64,000 bases of DNA, from contig CP136062.1 in NCBI GenBank assembly GCA_032622095.1, forward strand, positions 3,598,001 through 3,662,000. Reading direction: 5' to 3'. Both the position numbers and the translations under genes were made by a program. Below the pieces are notes generated by a model that was not told the DNA's origin, did no database searches, and saw only the letters and a list, made by a program, of their open reading frames with translations. This stretch comes from Siphonodentalium dalli. Lineage: Eukaryota > Mollusca > Scaphopoda > Gadilida > Siphonodentaliidae. Shown here in pieces: positions 12,328 to 23,913 of this stretch; the stretch's first letter is position 1; the number at the start of each line of letters is the position of its first letter.

Positions 12328-12875
12328 TCGCGATGAACTCGAAAACTGCCGACCCGATTTCGATGAAACTTCGTATGTGAGGATACTGTCGGTCGGGAAG
12401 TGGCATAGGCATATTAATTTTCAGATCCGAGGTAAACTTTTCACGTGCCGAGGTCAAATCTGTTTTTACGCTGTGTTACGGGACTTTCATTTGAGTTCGG
12501 TGCTTACAAATCGATTCGAAACAGCGCGAATAATAAAATGCCAGTCAAAATAATGACACTGTGAGAATCTTTCGTGTTTCCTCTTTCCAACGATATATAA
12601 TGCGTATGTATCCGTTTTAGTTATCTGCCTCAATTATCAAGAAGAAGTGGTACTATCTTCCATCAGGATAAAAACAATGCGTAACTTCTATGACGTCGTT
12701 AGAGGTCATAACGTTAGATCACGTTAACACTTAACCGGCATATGCACTTGACTGTTTCAGACGTCTTGGCGATATCTCGGGCACCGATGGTAATTTATCT
12801 TTACGTTGAAACTTGATAATTAATGAGCGTGTGTATATGAGGCGCGTTTATATACTTGAGTGGAAATCAAATCGG
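12328..12875 (-). repeat. Right arm of ~547-bp inverted repeat
   Basis: Inverse partner of 8081-8627. Between this arm and the right edge (12876-12995) the sequence differs from the left side, carrying two ATTTCC[C/A]GGTATCCG-like units instead. The outermost ~70 bp match again. Confidence 0.8.
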
Positions 12876-13066
12876 TTTAAACTGGCGGATTTTTACGGAC
12901 GAAATTTGAGGCATAGGGTATCTCGGTATCCGCTGGGCCGATTTCCCGGTATCCGCAGGGCCGATTTCCACCATTTTTGGGGTGTTGGTGTTTGACCCAT
13001 CTGACCTTGACCTTCAAAATGGTCAATTCAAGGTCAAAGCCCGGACGAAGTCGGGTCACCTTCTAG

Positions 13067-13404
13067 TATATATATATATATAGAGTATGTGTATTGTCTC
13101 AGCCAAAAGCGAACGCGAAACCGCGAACCCGACGCGATCAGGCGTACATGCCTACAAGTTTGCGGTTTAATTCAGAACTCGAGAACCCTTTGACCGATTG
13201 GGCTGAATCTTGGTATGTTGAACTATTTTGACCCGGGGAATATTTATACGCTTTAGACAAGTTCGTGCTGCGTGATCTTGACATTCAAGCACTTGACAAA
13301 GAACGCGCTTTCCGTGGAGTAATGGGGATATCCATTTGAAATTTAGTTTGTATAGGTATAAGAGGACGGGAACACTTTTATCTGCATGGTCACATTCCTC
13401 ACAG
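13067..13404. other. Junction between fold-back and satellite
   Basis: A (TA)n run is followed by about 330 bp of unique-looking sequence with no supported gene. It contains no complete satellite monomer. Confidence 0.4.
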
Positions 13405-16400
13405 TAGTCCCACCACGTGCAGTTTTGAGAAATGGGGCCCGAGCGGGTCACGAACTTGTGTCATGACCCGGAAAATTAATATATTACGCCATTTAATGTG
13501 GCGACGAGTAAGTATCACGACATTACCCGTCGTGATATTGATAACGCAGCCAGTGTGAACCATTTCAAACAGGATTTCCGCCACATGCAGTTGAGATTTA
13601 AGCTGACATAACAGCCATAACTCTTCTTGATTTCGACAACACAGGCAGGGGATGTAATTATGTACAGGATTTCTGCCACACGCAGTTGAGATTTTCAGAA
13701 ATTGGGTCAGGACGGGTCACGAAATAGAGACGGGACCCCGAAAATTCACATATTACGCCATTAAAATTGGTGACGAGTATGTATCACGGCCTAACTATTC
13801 GTTATTTCGACATCACATACAGGGAAGGCAATTCCGTACAGGATTTCAGCCACACGAAGTTCAGATTTTGAGAAATTGGGTCAGGACGGGTCACGAAATA
13901 GAGTCGGGACCCTGAAAATTCACATATTACGCCATTAACATTGGTGAGGAGTAAGTATCATGGCCTAGCTCTTCGTGATTTCGATACCACAGACAGGAAA
14001 GGCAATTCTGTATAGGATTTCCGCCACACGAAGTTCATATTTTGAGAAATTGTGTCAGGACGGGTCACGAAATATATTGGTGAGGAGTAAGTATCACGGC
14101 ATAACTCTTCGTGATTTCGACATCACGCACAGGGAAGGCAATTCTGTACAGGATTTCCGCCACACGCAGTTCAGATTTTGATAAATTGGGTCAGGACGGG
14201 TCACGAAATAGAGTCGGGACCCCGAAAATTTACATAATACGCCATTAAAATTGGCGACGAGTAAGTATCACGGCCTAACTCTCCGTGATGTCGACATCAC
14301 AGACAGGGCAGCCAATTCTGTACAGGATTTCCGCCACACTCAGTTCAGATTTTGATAAATTGGGTCAGGACGGGTCACGAAATAGAGTCAGGACCCCGGA
14401 AATTCACATATTACGCCATTAACATTGGTGAGGAGTAAGTATCACGGCCTAGCTCTCCTCGATGTCGACATCACAGACAGGGCAGCCAAATCTGTACAGG
14501 ATTTCCTCCACACTCAGTTCAGATTTTGATAAATTGGGTCAGGACGGGTCACGAAATAGAGTCGGGACCCCGGAAATTTACATAATACGCCATTACAATT
14601 GGTGACGAGAAAGTATCACGGCCTATCTCTTCGTGATTTCAATATCACAGAAAGGGCAGGCAATTCTGTATAGGATTTCCGCCACAGGCAGTTGAGATTT
14701 TAAGAAATTGGGTCAGGACGGGTCACGAAATAGAGTCAGGACCCCGGAAATTCATATACTACGCCATTTAATGTGGTGACGAGTAAGTATAACGGCCTTG
14801 CTCTTCGTGATTTCCACAACACAGGCAGGGCAGGCAATTCTGTACAGGATTTTAACCACCTGCAGTTCAGATTTTGAGAAATTGGGTCAGGACGGGTCAC
14901 GAAATAGAGTCGGGACCCCAAAAATTAACATATTACGCCATTAAAATTGGTGAGGATTAAGTATCACGGCCAGCTCTCCGTGATTTCGACATCACAGACA
15001 GGGCAGCCAATTCTGTACAGGATTTCCGCCACACGCAGTTCAGATTTTAAGAAATAGGGTCATGACGTGTCACGAATTACAGCCAGGACACCGAAAATTA
15101 ATATATTACGCCATTAAAATTGGTGAGGAGTAAGTATCACGGCCTAGCTCTTCTTGATTTCGATATCACAGACAGGGAAGGCAATTATGTACAGGATTTC
15201 CGCCACAAGCAGTTCAGAGTTTGAGAAATTGGTTCAGGACGTGTCACGAAATAGAGTCGGGACCCCGAAAATTAACATATTACGCCATTAAAATTGATGA
15301 GGAGTGAGTATCACGGCCTAGCTCTTCGTGATTTCGATATCACAGACAGGACAGGCAATTCTGTACAGGATTTTCGCCACACGCAGTTCAGATTTTGAGA
15401 AATTGGTTCATGACGGGTCACAAAATATATTCGGGACCCCGAAAATTCACATATTATGACATTAAAATTGGTGAGGAGTAAGTATCACGGCAAAAGTCTT
15501 CGTGATTTCGACATCACACACAGGGAAGGCAATTCTGTACAGGATTTCCGCCACACGCAGTTGAGATTTTGATAAATTGGGTCAGGACGGGTCACGAAAT
15601 AGAGTCGGGACCCGAAAATTCATATACTACGCCATTTAATGTGGTGACGAGTAAGTATAACGGCCTTGCTCTTCTTGATTTCCAGAACACAGGCAGGGCA
15701 GGCAATTCTGTACAGGATTTCCGCCACACGCAGTTCAGATTTTAATAAATTGGATCAGGACGGGTCACGAAATAGAGTCGGGACCCCGGAAATTTATATA
15801 ATACGCCATTAAAATTGGTGACGAGTAAGTATCAAGGCCTAATTCTTCGTGATTTCAATATCACAGAAAGGGCAGGCAATTCTGTACAGGATTTCCGCCA
15901 CAGGCAGTTGAGATTTTAAGAAATTGGGTCAGGACGGGTCACGAAATAGAGTCGGGACCCGAAAATTCATATACTACGCCATTTAATGTGGTGGCGAGTA
16001 AGTAAAACGCCTTGCTCTTCGTGATTTCCACAACACAGGCAGGGCAGGCAATTCTGTACAGGATCTCCACCACCTGCAGTTCAGATTCTGAGAAATTGGG
16101 TCAGGACGGGTCACGAAATAGAGTCGGGGCCCCGAAAATTAACATATTACGCCATTAAAATTGGTGAGGAGTAAGTATCACGACCTAACTCTTCGTGATT
16201 TCGACATCACATACAGGGAAGCCAATTCTGTACAGGATTTCCGACACAAGCATTTCAGATTTTGGGAAATTGGGTCAGGACGGGTCACGAAATAGAGTCA
16301 GGACCCCGGACATTCATATATTACGACACATATTACGCCATTAAAATTGGTGCGGAGTAAGTATCACGGCATAACTCTTCGTGATTTCGACGTCACAAAA

Positions 16401-19400
16401 TATATTCGGGACCCCGAAAATTCACATATTACGCCATTACAATTGGTGAGGAGTAAGTATCACGGCCAGCTCTCCGTGATTTCGACTACACAGACAGGGC
16501 AGCCAATTCTGTACAGGATTTCCGCCACAAGCAGTTCAGATTTTGAGAAATTGGGTCAGGACGTGTCACGAAATAGAGTCGGGACCCCGAAAATTAACAT
16601 ATTACGCCATTAAAATTGGTGAGGATTAAGTATCACGGCCAGCTCTCCGTGATTTCGACATCACAGACAGGGCAGCCCATTCTGTACAGGATTTCCGCCA
16701 CACGCAGTTCAGATTTTAAGAAATAGGGTCATGACGTGTCACGAATTACAGCCAGGACCCCGAAAATTAATATATTACGCCATTAAAATTGGCGAGGAGT
16801 GAGTATCACGGCCTAGCTCTTCTTGATTTCGATATCACAGACAGGGCAGCCAATTCTGTACAGGATTTCCGCCACAAGCAGTTCAGATTTTGAGAAATTG
16901 GGTCAGGACGTGTCACGAAATAGAGTCGGGACCCCGAAAATTAACATATTACGCCATTAAAATTGATGAGGAGTGAGTATCACGGCGTAGCTCTTCGTGA
17001 TTTCGATATCACAGACAGGACAGGCAATTCTGTACAGGATTTCCGCCACACGCAGTTCAGATTTTAAGAAATTGGGTCAGGACGGGTCACGAAATAGAGT
17101 CAGGACCCCGGAAATTCATATATTACGCCATTAAAATTTGTGAGGGGTAAGTATTACGGCCTAGCTCTTCGTGATTTAGATATCACAGACAGGGAAGGAA
17201 ATTCTGTACAGGATTTCCGCCACACGCAGTTCAGATTTTGATAAATTGGGTCATGACGGGTCACAAAATATATTCGGGACCCCGAAAATTCATATACTAC
17301 GCCATTTAATGTGGTGACGAGTAAGTATAACGGCCTAGCTCTTCGTGATTTCCAGAACACAGGCAGGGCAGGCAATTCTGTACAGGATTTCCGCCACACG
17401 CAGTTTATATTTTGAGAAATAGGGTCAGGACGTGTCACGGAATAGAGTCGGGACCCCGAAAATTTACATAATACGCCATTACAATAGTTGACGAGTAAGT
17501 ATCACGGCATAACTATTCGTGATTTCGATATCACAGAAAGGGCAGGCAATTCTGCATAGGATTTCCGCCACAGGCAGTTCAGATTTTAATAAATTGGGTC
17601 AGGACGGGTCACGAAATAGAGTCAGGACCCCGGAAATTCATATATTACGCCATTAAAATTTGTGAGGAGTAAGTATCACGGCCTAACTCTCCGTGATGTC
17701 GACATCACAGACAGGGCAGCCAATTATGTACAGGATTTCCGTCACACGCAATTGAGATTTTGATAAATTGGGTCAGGACGGGTCACGAAATAGAGTCAGG
17801 ACCCCGGAAATTCATATATTACGCCATTAAAATTGGTGAGGAGTAAGTATCACGGCCTAGCTCTTCGTGATTTCGACATCACATACAGGGCAGCCAATTC
17901 TGTACATGATTTCCGACATAAGCATTTCAGATTTTGAGAAATTGGGTCAGGACGGGTCACGAAATAGATTCAGGACCCCGGACATTCACATATTACGCCA
18001 TTAAAATTGGTGAGGAGTAAGTATCACGGCCTAGCTCTTCTTGATTTCGATATCACAGACAGGAAAGGCAATTCTGTACAGGATTTCCGCCACATGCAGT
18101 TCCGATTTTGATAAATTGGGTCAGACGGGTCACGAAATAGAGTCGGGACCCCGGAAATTTACATAATACGCCATTAAAATTGGTGACGAGTAAGTATAAC
18201 GGCCTAACTCTTCGTGATTTCAATATCACAGAAAGGGCAGGCAATTCTGTATATGATTTCCGCCACAGGCAGTTGAGATTTTAAGAAATTGTGTCAGGAC
18301 GGGTCACGAAATAGAGTCAGGACCCCGGAAATTCATATACTACGCCATTTAATGTGGTGGCGAGTAAGTATAACGGCCTTACTCTTCGTGATTTCCACAA
18401 CACAGGCAGGGCAGCAGGTAATTATGTACAGGATTTCCGCCTCTCGCAGTTCAGATTTTTTGAAATTGGGTCAGGACGGGTCACGAAATAGAGTCGGGAC
18501 CCCGAAAATTAACATATTACGCCATTACAATTGGTGAGGAGTAAGTATCACGGCCAGCTCTCCGTGATTTCGACATCACAGACAGGGCAGCCAATTCTGT
18601 ACAGGATTTCCGCCACACGCAGTTCAGATTTTAAGAAATAGGTTCATGACGTGTCACGAATTACAGCCAGGACCCCGAAAATTTACATATTACGTCATTA
18701 AAATTGGTGAGGAGTGAGTATCACGGCCTAGCTCTTCTTGATTTAGATATCACAGACAGGACAGGCAATTCTGTACAGGATTTCCGCCACACGCAGTTCA
18801 GATTTTGAGAAATTGGGTCAGGACTGGTCACGAAATAGAGTCGGGACCCCGAAAATTCATATACTACGCCATTTAATGTGGTGACGAGTAAGTATAACGG
18901 CCTTGCTCTTCGTGATTTCCAGAACACAGGCAGGGCAGGCAATTATGTACAGGATTTCCGCCACACGCAGTTCAGATTTTGAGAAATTGGGTCAGGACAT
19001 GTCACAAAATATATTCGGGACCCCGAAAATTCACATATTACGGCATTAAAATTGGCGAGGAGTAAATATCACGGCCTAGCTCTTCGTGATTTCGATATCA
19101 CAGACAGGACAGGCAATTATGTACAGGATTTCCGCCACACGCAGTTCAGATTTTGATAAATTGGGTCAGACGGGTCACGAAATAGAGTCGGGACTCCGGA
19201 AATTTACATAATACGCCATTAAAATTGGTGACGAGTAAGTATCACGGCCTAACTCTTCGTGATTTCAATATCACAGAAAGGGCAGGCAATTATGTATAGA
19301 ATTCCACCACACGCAGTTGAGATTTTAAGAAATTGGGCCAGGACGGGTCACGAAATAGAGTCAGGACCCCGGAAATTCATATACTACTCCATTTAATGTG

Positions 19401-22032
19401 GTGGCGAGTAAGTATAACGCCCTTACTCTTCGTGATTTCCACAACACAGGCAGGGCAGCAGGTAATTATGTACAGGATTTCCGCCACTCGCAGTTCAGAT
19501 TTTGAGACATTGGGTCAGGACGGGTCACGAAATAGAGTCGGGACCCCGAAAATTAACATATTACGCCATTACAATTGGTGAGGAGTAAGTACCACGGCCA
19601 GCTCTCCGTGATTTCGACATCACAGACAGGGCAGCCAATTCTGTACAGGATTTCCGCCACACGCAGTTCAGATTTTAAGAAATAGGGTCAAGACGTGTCA
19701 CGAATTAGAGTCGGGACTCCGAAAATTAACATATTACGCCATTAAAATTGGTGAGGAGTGAGTATCACGACCTAGCTCTTCGTGATTTCGATATCACAGA
19801 CAGGGAAGGCAATTCTGTACAGGATTTCCGCCACAAGCAGTTCAGATTTTTTGAAATTGGGTCAGGACGGGTCACGAAATAGAGTCGGGACCCCGAAAAT
19901 TAACATATTACGCCATTACAATTGGTGAGGAGTAAGTATCACGGCCAGCTCTCCGTGATTTCGACATCACAGACAGGGCAGCCAATTCTGTACAGGATTT
20001 CCGCCACACGCAGTTCAGATTTTAAGAAATAGGGTCATGACGTGTCACGAATTACAGCCAGGACCCCGAAAATTAACATATTACGTCATTAAAATTGGTG
20101 AGGAGTGAGTATCACGGCCTAGCTCTTCTTGATTTAGATATCACAGACAGGGAAGGCAATTATGTTCAGGATTTCCGCCACAAGCAGTTCAGATTTTGAG
20201 AAATTGGTTCAGGACGTGTCACGAAATAGAGTCGGGACCCCGAAAATTAACATATTACGCCATTAAAATTGATGAGGAGTGAGTATCACGGCCTAGCTCT
20301 TCGTGATTTCGATATCACAGACAGGACAGGCAATTCTGTACAGGATTTCCGCCACACGCAGTTCAGATTTTGAGAAATTGGGTCAGGACGGGTCACGAAA
20401 TAGAGTCGGGACCCCGAAAATTCATATACTACGCCATTTAATGTGGTGACGAGTAAGTATAACGGCCTTGCTCTTCGTGATTTCCAGAACACAGGCAGGG
20501 CAGGCAATTCTGTACAGGATTTCCGCCACACGCAGTTCAGATTTTGAGAAATTGGGTCAGGACATGTCACAAAATATATTCGGGACCCCGAAAATTCACA
20601 TATTACGGCATTAAACTTGGCGAGGAGTAAATATCACGCCCTAGCTCTTCGTGATTTCGATATCACAGACAGGACAGGCAATTATGTACAGGATTTCCGC
20701 CACATGCAGTTCAGATTTTGATAAATTGGGTCAGACGGGTCACGAAATAGAGTCGGGACTCCGGAAATTTACATAATACGCCATTAAAATTGGTGACGAG
20801 TAAGTATCACGGCCTAACTCTTCGTGATTTCAATATCACAGAAAGGGCAGGCAATTATGTATAGGATTTCCACCACACGCAGTTGAGATTTTAAGAAATT
20901 GAATCAGGACGGGTCACGAAATAGAGTCAGGACCCCGGAAATTCATATACTACTCCATTTAATGTGGTGGCGAGTAAGTATAACGCCCTTACTCTTCGTG
21001 ATTTCCACAACACAGGCAGGGCAGCAGGTAATTATGTACAGGATTTCCGCCACTCGCAGTTCAGATTTTGAGACATTGGGTCAGGACGGGTCACGAAATA
21101 GAGTCGGGACCCCGAAAATTAACATATTACGCCATTACAATTGGTGAGGAGTAAGTACCACGGCCAGCTCTCCGTGATTTCGACATCACAGACAGGGCAG
21201 CCAATTCTGTACAGGATTTCCGCCACACGCAGTTCAGATTTTAAGAAATAGGGTCAAGACGTGTCACGAATTAGAGTCGGGACTCCGAAAATTAACATAT
21301 TACGCCATTAAAATTGGTGAGGAGTGAGTATCACGGCCTAGCTCTTCGTGATTTCGTTATCACAGACAGGGAAGGCAATTCTGTACAGGATTTCCGCCAC
21401 AAGCAGTTCGGATTTTGAGAAATTGGGTCAGAACGTGTCAAGAAATAGAGTCGGGACCCCGAAAATTAACATATTATGAAATTAAAATTGGTGAGGAGTA
21501 AGTATCACGGCAAAAGTCTTCGTGATTTCGACATCACACACAGGGAAGGCAATTCTGTACAGGATTTCCGCCACACTCAGTTGAGATTTTGATAAATTGG
21601 GTCAGGACGGGTCACGAAATAGAGTCGGGACCCCGAAAATTAACATATTACGCCATTTAATGTGGTGACGAGTAAGTATAACGGCCTTGCTCTTCGTGAT
21701 TTCCAGAACACAGGCAGGGCAGGCAATTCTGTACAGGATTTCCGCCACACGCAGTTCAGATTTTGAGAAATTGGGTCAGGACATGTCACAAAATATATTC
21801 GGGACCCCGAAAATTCACATATTACGGCATTAAAATTGGTGAGGAGTAAGTATCACGGCGTCTCTCTCCGCGATGTCGACATCACATACAGGGCAGCCAA
21901 TTCTGTACAGGATTTCCGCCACACGCAGTTCAGATTTTGATAAATTGGGTCAGACGGGTCACGAAATAGAGTCGGGACCCCGGAAATTTACATAATACGC
22001 CATTAAAATTGATGACGAGTAAGTATCACGGC
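13405..22032. repeat. 174-bp satellite array, block 1
   Basis: The monomer is 174 bp. Anchors in order are ACGCCATTAAAATTGG, GAGTAAGTATCACGG, CTCTTCGTGATTTCG, ATATCACAGACAGGG, CTGTACAGGATTTCCGCC, GCAGTTCAGATTTTGAG, GGGTCAGGACGGGTCACG and GAGTCGGGACCCCGAAAATT. The first monomers (13405-13680) are strongly diverged, as expected at an array edge. Many frames stay open for 60-118 codons because 174 is 3 x 58, but stops recur in every monomer and the frames encode only the repeat. Block 1 shows a ~1566-bp, nine-monomer higher-order period around 17.1-21.3 kb. A 96-bp truncated monomer lies at 16335-16430. Confidence 0.95.
22027..22032. repeat. Left 6-bp target duplication (CACGGC)
   Basis: Identical to 25341-25346. 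In undisturbed monomers the sequence runs GTATCACGGCCTAACTC with one CACGGC, so the duplication is explained by insertion. Confidence 0.85.
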
Positions 22033-22797
22033 TGATGATACCCACCCCAGTTGGTGGCAGTCTAGACAGTTTGACCTACATCTCCGCAGTACTCCCGTTG
22101 GAGTTTGACCTATATTCTCCGCCCACGCGTCGGTCTATTTGTACCGGTTGGACATGTCCGGACATGACCCGCTGGTTATATCCAGATTTCTCCATATGAA
22201 TGGTATATTATCTACATGTATATCACGTGATGATCTCGGTGGGGTAGCTTCAGTCTTGAATATTAAAGGGATACTAGTCTCTCACGGGGGATGATTATTA
22301 AAGTGACACTCACTATGGATGAATGTTAAAGTAACACACGGCGCACACTGTGGGATAATGTTAAAGTGACACTCGCATTGAAAACTTCCAAAAAGTTCAA
22401 AAAGGTCAAAAAGTTCAAAAAGTTCAAAAAGTTCAAAAAGTTCAAAAGTTCAAAAAGTTCAAAAAGTTCAAAAATTTCAAAAAGTTCAAAAATTTCAAAA
22501 ATTTCAAAAATTTCAAAAAGTTCAAAAATTTCAAAAACTTACAAAATTTCAAAAAATTCGAAAAACTTCAAAAACTGCAAAAATTTCACAAATTTCACAA
22601 ATTTCACAAATTTCAAAAAACTTCAAAAATTAAACAAAATTCAGGATTTAGTCATAAATGTGACCCGCTATATCAAATCCAGTCGGAAGTCGAGATTTTT
22701 TTTATCCTGTGCCAATGCATTCTCTTATATATGCGAGTCGACCAGCCGCCCGCGGCGGCGGCGGCGGCGGCTGTAATGCGCATGTCAACGCGGCGGC
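22033..22797 (+). repeat. Left long terminal inverted repeat
   Basis: Pairs with about 24626-25340. From the outside in it holds CACTTTAACATT-type short repeats (22290-22375), an A-rich minisatellite built on TTCAAAAAG (22380-22625), a conserved TTATATATGCGAGTCGACC block, a (GCG)n tract (22752-22771) and ATGCGCATGTCAACG. The minisatellite opens a lysine/phenylalanine-rich frame (22366-22776) that appears on the opposite strand in the right repeat. It is an artefact, not a gene. Confidence 0.9.
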
Positions 22798-22964
22798 CCC
22801 CATCACCCCCTCACTGTTGCCGCGCCAATTTTTTTACAACAACAAAAAACAATGTCGGCACATTTAACATCTAAAATTAGAAATGAAACATGTCGGAACA
22901 CGTTAATATCATGCATTTTGATTGGTTAGCTGACTCAACATAATAAAGGGACTGTTGATATTTT
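22798..22964 (+). promoter_or_regulatory. Leader/promoter region of the Bcl-2-like gene
   Basis: This is about 170 bp between the GC-rich end of the left inverted repeat and the first ATG. No good TATA box is visible. The (GCG)n block just upstream could serve as a GC-rich promoter, but that is speculation. Confidence 0.25.
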
Positions 22965-23576
22965 ATGTCTGACGTAGAAGGGAAAAAAATAATAATGGAT
23001 ACACAGCTCAAGAAATTGAACAGTATGGAAGTTGGCGCAGTTACGAAATATTTGATGAAAAGTTATGTCAGGCATATCATTCTGAGAAACGGCTTTCATT
23101 ACCCAGACACTAATAACTTTTATTTATCAGAGTTAGATGAAATACGTGACTGCACAAGAAGAATACTTCAACAGCTGGAAAATTATAACATGTGGCTGTT
23201 AAATGAGCTGACAGGGAAATTGGACAATTACGATAGGGATCATTTTCCCTATATATTTAGTGACTTGTTGGACAATATATTTCGGGAAGATGGCCCCTAC
23301 ACATGGGAGAGAATAATGGCTGCATTCCTGTTCACAGGAAAAATGTGTTTAAAAGCATACAAAGACAACGACTTCTCATTGGTCAGCGAAATTGTGCAAT
23401 GGGCACACACTATCGTGACATTATACACTGACCAATGGGTCGAACGGGAAGGCAGTTGGAATAATTTCTTCCAGGAATGTCTAAATATTGACAACTACTC
23501 GTCAAAAATGTTGACAATGAACCATAATGTGTTCAGATCGATTCATGGATGTGTAAATTATTGGCAAACATATTAA
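22965..23576 (+). CDS. Bcl-2-family apoptosis regulator homologue (BH1/BH2), C-terminus apparently frame-broken
   Basis: The 203-residue frame is intronless. An N-terminal helix (about residues 28-44, YLMKSYVRHIILRNGF) matches the BH4/alpha-1 position. A BH1 region lies at 104-123 (NIFREDG..TWERIMAAFLF), and BH2 at 158-173 (WVEREGSWNNFF). The spacing between BH1 and BH2 matches Bcl-2/Bcl-xL, so family membership is secure from sequence alone. Family members bind BH3 helices at the mitochondrial outer membrane and control apoptosis. A classical BH3 LxxxGD core is not obvious around 57-80, so a pro-survival role is favoured but unproven. The usual BH1 NWGR is TWER here: the groove Gly is Glu while the Arg is kept. 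The frame ends without a membrane anchor, and an anchor-like segment lies in the adjacent frame just downstream. The first ATG has a weak context; the ATG at 22995 (residue 11) has A at -3 and G at +4 and could be the real start. It lies inside a transposon, so host capture or viral origin are both possible. Confidence 0.88.
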   Translation: MSDVEGKKIIMDTQLKKLNSMEVGAVTKYLMKSYVRHIILRNGFHYPDTNNFYLSELDEIRDCTRRILQQLENYNMWLLNELTGKLDNYDRDHFPYIFSDLLDNIFREDGPYTWERIMAAFLFTGKMCLKAYKDNDFSLVSEIVQWAHTIVTLYTDQWVEREGSWNNFFQECLNIDNYSSKMLTMNHNVFRSIHGCVNYWQTY

Positions 23577-23701
23577 TATCAATTGTGTGTATATATATAT
23601 ATATATTAAAGTACAGACCATTGCTAGAAAAGTTCATGGACGAAACAAATGACACATCCGACGAAAGTGATGACAATTCGGACGAAAGTGACAGTGAATA
23701 G
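23528..23701 (+). other. Displaced tail: hydrophobic anchor-like segment plus acidic end, in the adjacent frame
   Basis: Offset by two bases from the main Bcl-2-like frame, an open stretch runs from 23528 to a TAG at 23699-23701. Codons at about 23552-23608 encode a Leu/Ile/Val/Tyr-rich run of about 19 residues, the size of a tail anchor. Then come a basic-aromatic turn and a Ser/Asp/Glu-rich end from 23636. The AATAAA at 23709 follows the TAG by 8 bases. Position and character match the missing Bcl-2 C-terminus, so a frame-changing indel between about 23528 and 23576 is the simplest reading. A small intron is an alternative, but I found no convincing in-phase donor. The (TA)n tract at 23589-23606 lies within the hydrophobic stretch. 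Confidence 0.6.
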
Positions 23702-23708
23702 TTAATAT

Positions 23709-23714
23709 AATAAA
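23709..23714 (+). terminator. Polyadenylation signal AATAAA
   Basis: It lies 8 bases after the shifted-frame stop and 133 bases after the main-frame stop, which favours the shifted frame as the original 3' end of the gene. Confidence 0.55.
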
Positions 23715-23837
23715 TTGTACTATGTACCACTTGTCATGTTATTTTTCTCTTTTTTCCCTCGCTCACTTGCTTTTTTCGGTGGCGCTCACCACCTTACCCC
23801 CATAGTTTTCCGATGAATGGAAACAAGCCATATTTGT

Positions 23838-23913
23838 GACTAAATCCTTAACCGCCGCCGCCGCCGCCGCCGCCGGCGGCGCGGCGTTGACATGCGCATT
23901 ACGGCCGCCGCCG
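23838..23913. repeat. Internal partial copy of the TIR inner end
   Basis: GACTAAATCCTTAACCGCC followed by (GCC)n, GGCGGCGCGGCGTTGACATG and CGCATTACGGCC matches the inner end of the right inverted repeat and its junction at 24547-24660. A third copy of this GC-rich module thus separates the two cargo genes. Confidence 0.75.

Larger units (their letters stand above)
7929..13066. repeat. 5.1-kb composite fold-back with internal tandem array
   Basis: The left edge CTAGAAGATGACCCGACTTC and right edge GAAGTCGGGTCACCTTCTAG are inverse copies, each bordered by (TA)n. Inside, 8081-8627 and 12328-12875 form near-identical inverted arms. Between them lie tandem ~600-bp units and a short spacer array. 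Nothing here looks protein-coding: frames such as 12311-12553 appear in both arms only because the arms are copies. Possible identities are a composite TA-inserting element or a satellite-bearing foldback; no transposase is present. Confidence 0.6.

Noticed and set aside
22366-22776. Lysine/phenylalanine-rich frames at 22366-22776 (+) and 24557-25006 (-)
   Set aside because: They are translations of the TTCAAAAAG minisatellite and GC-rich tract in the two inverted repeats.
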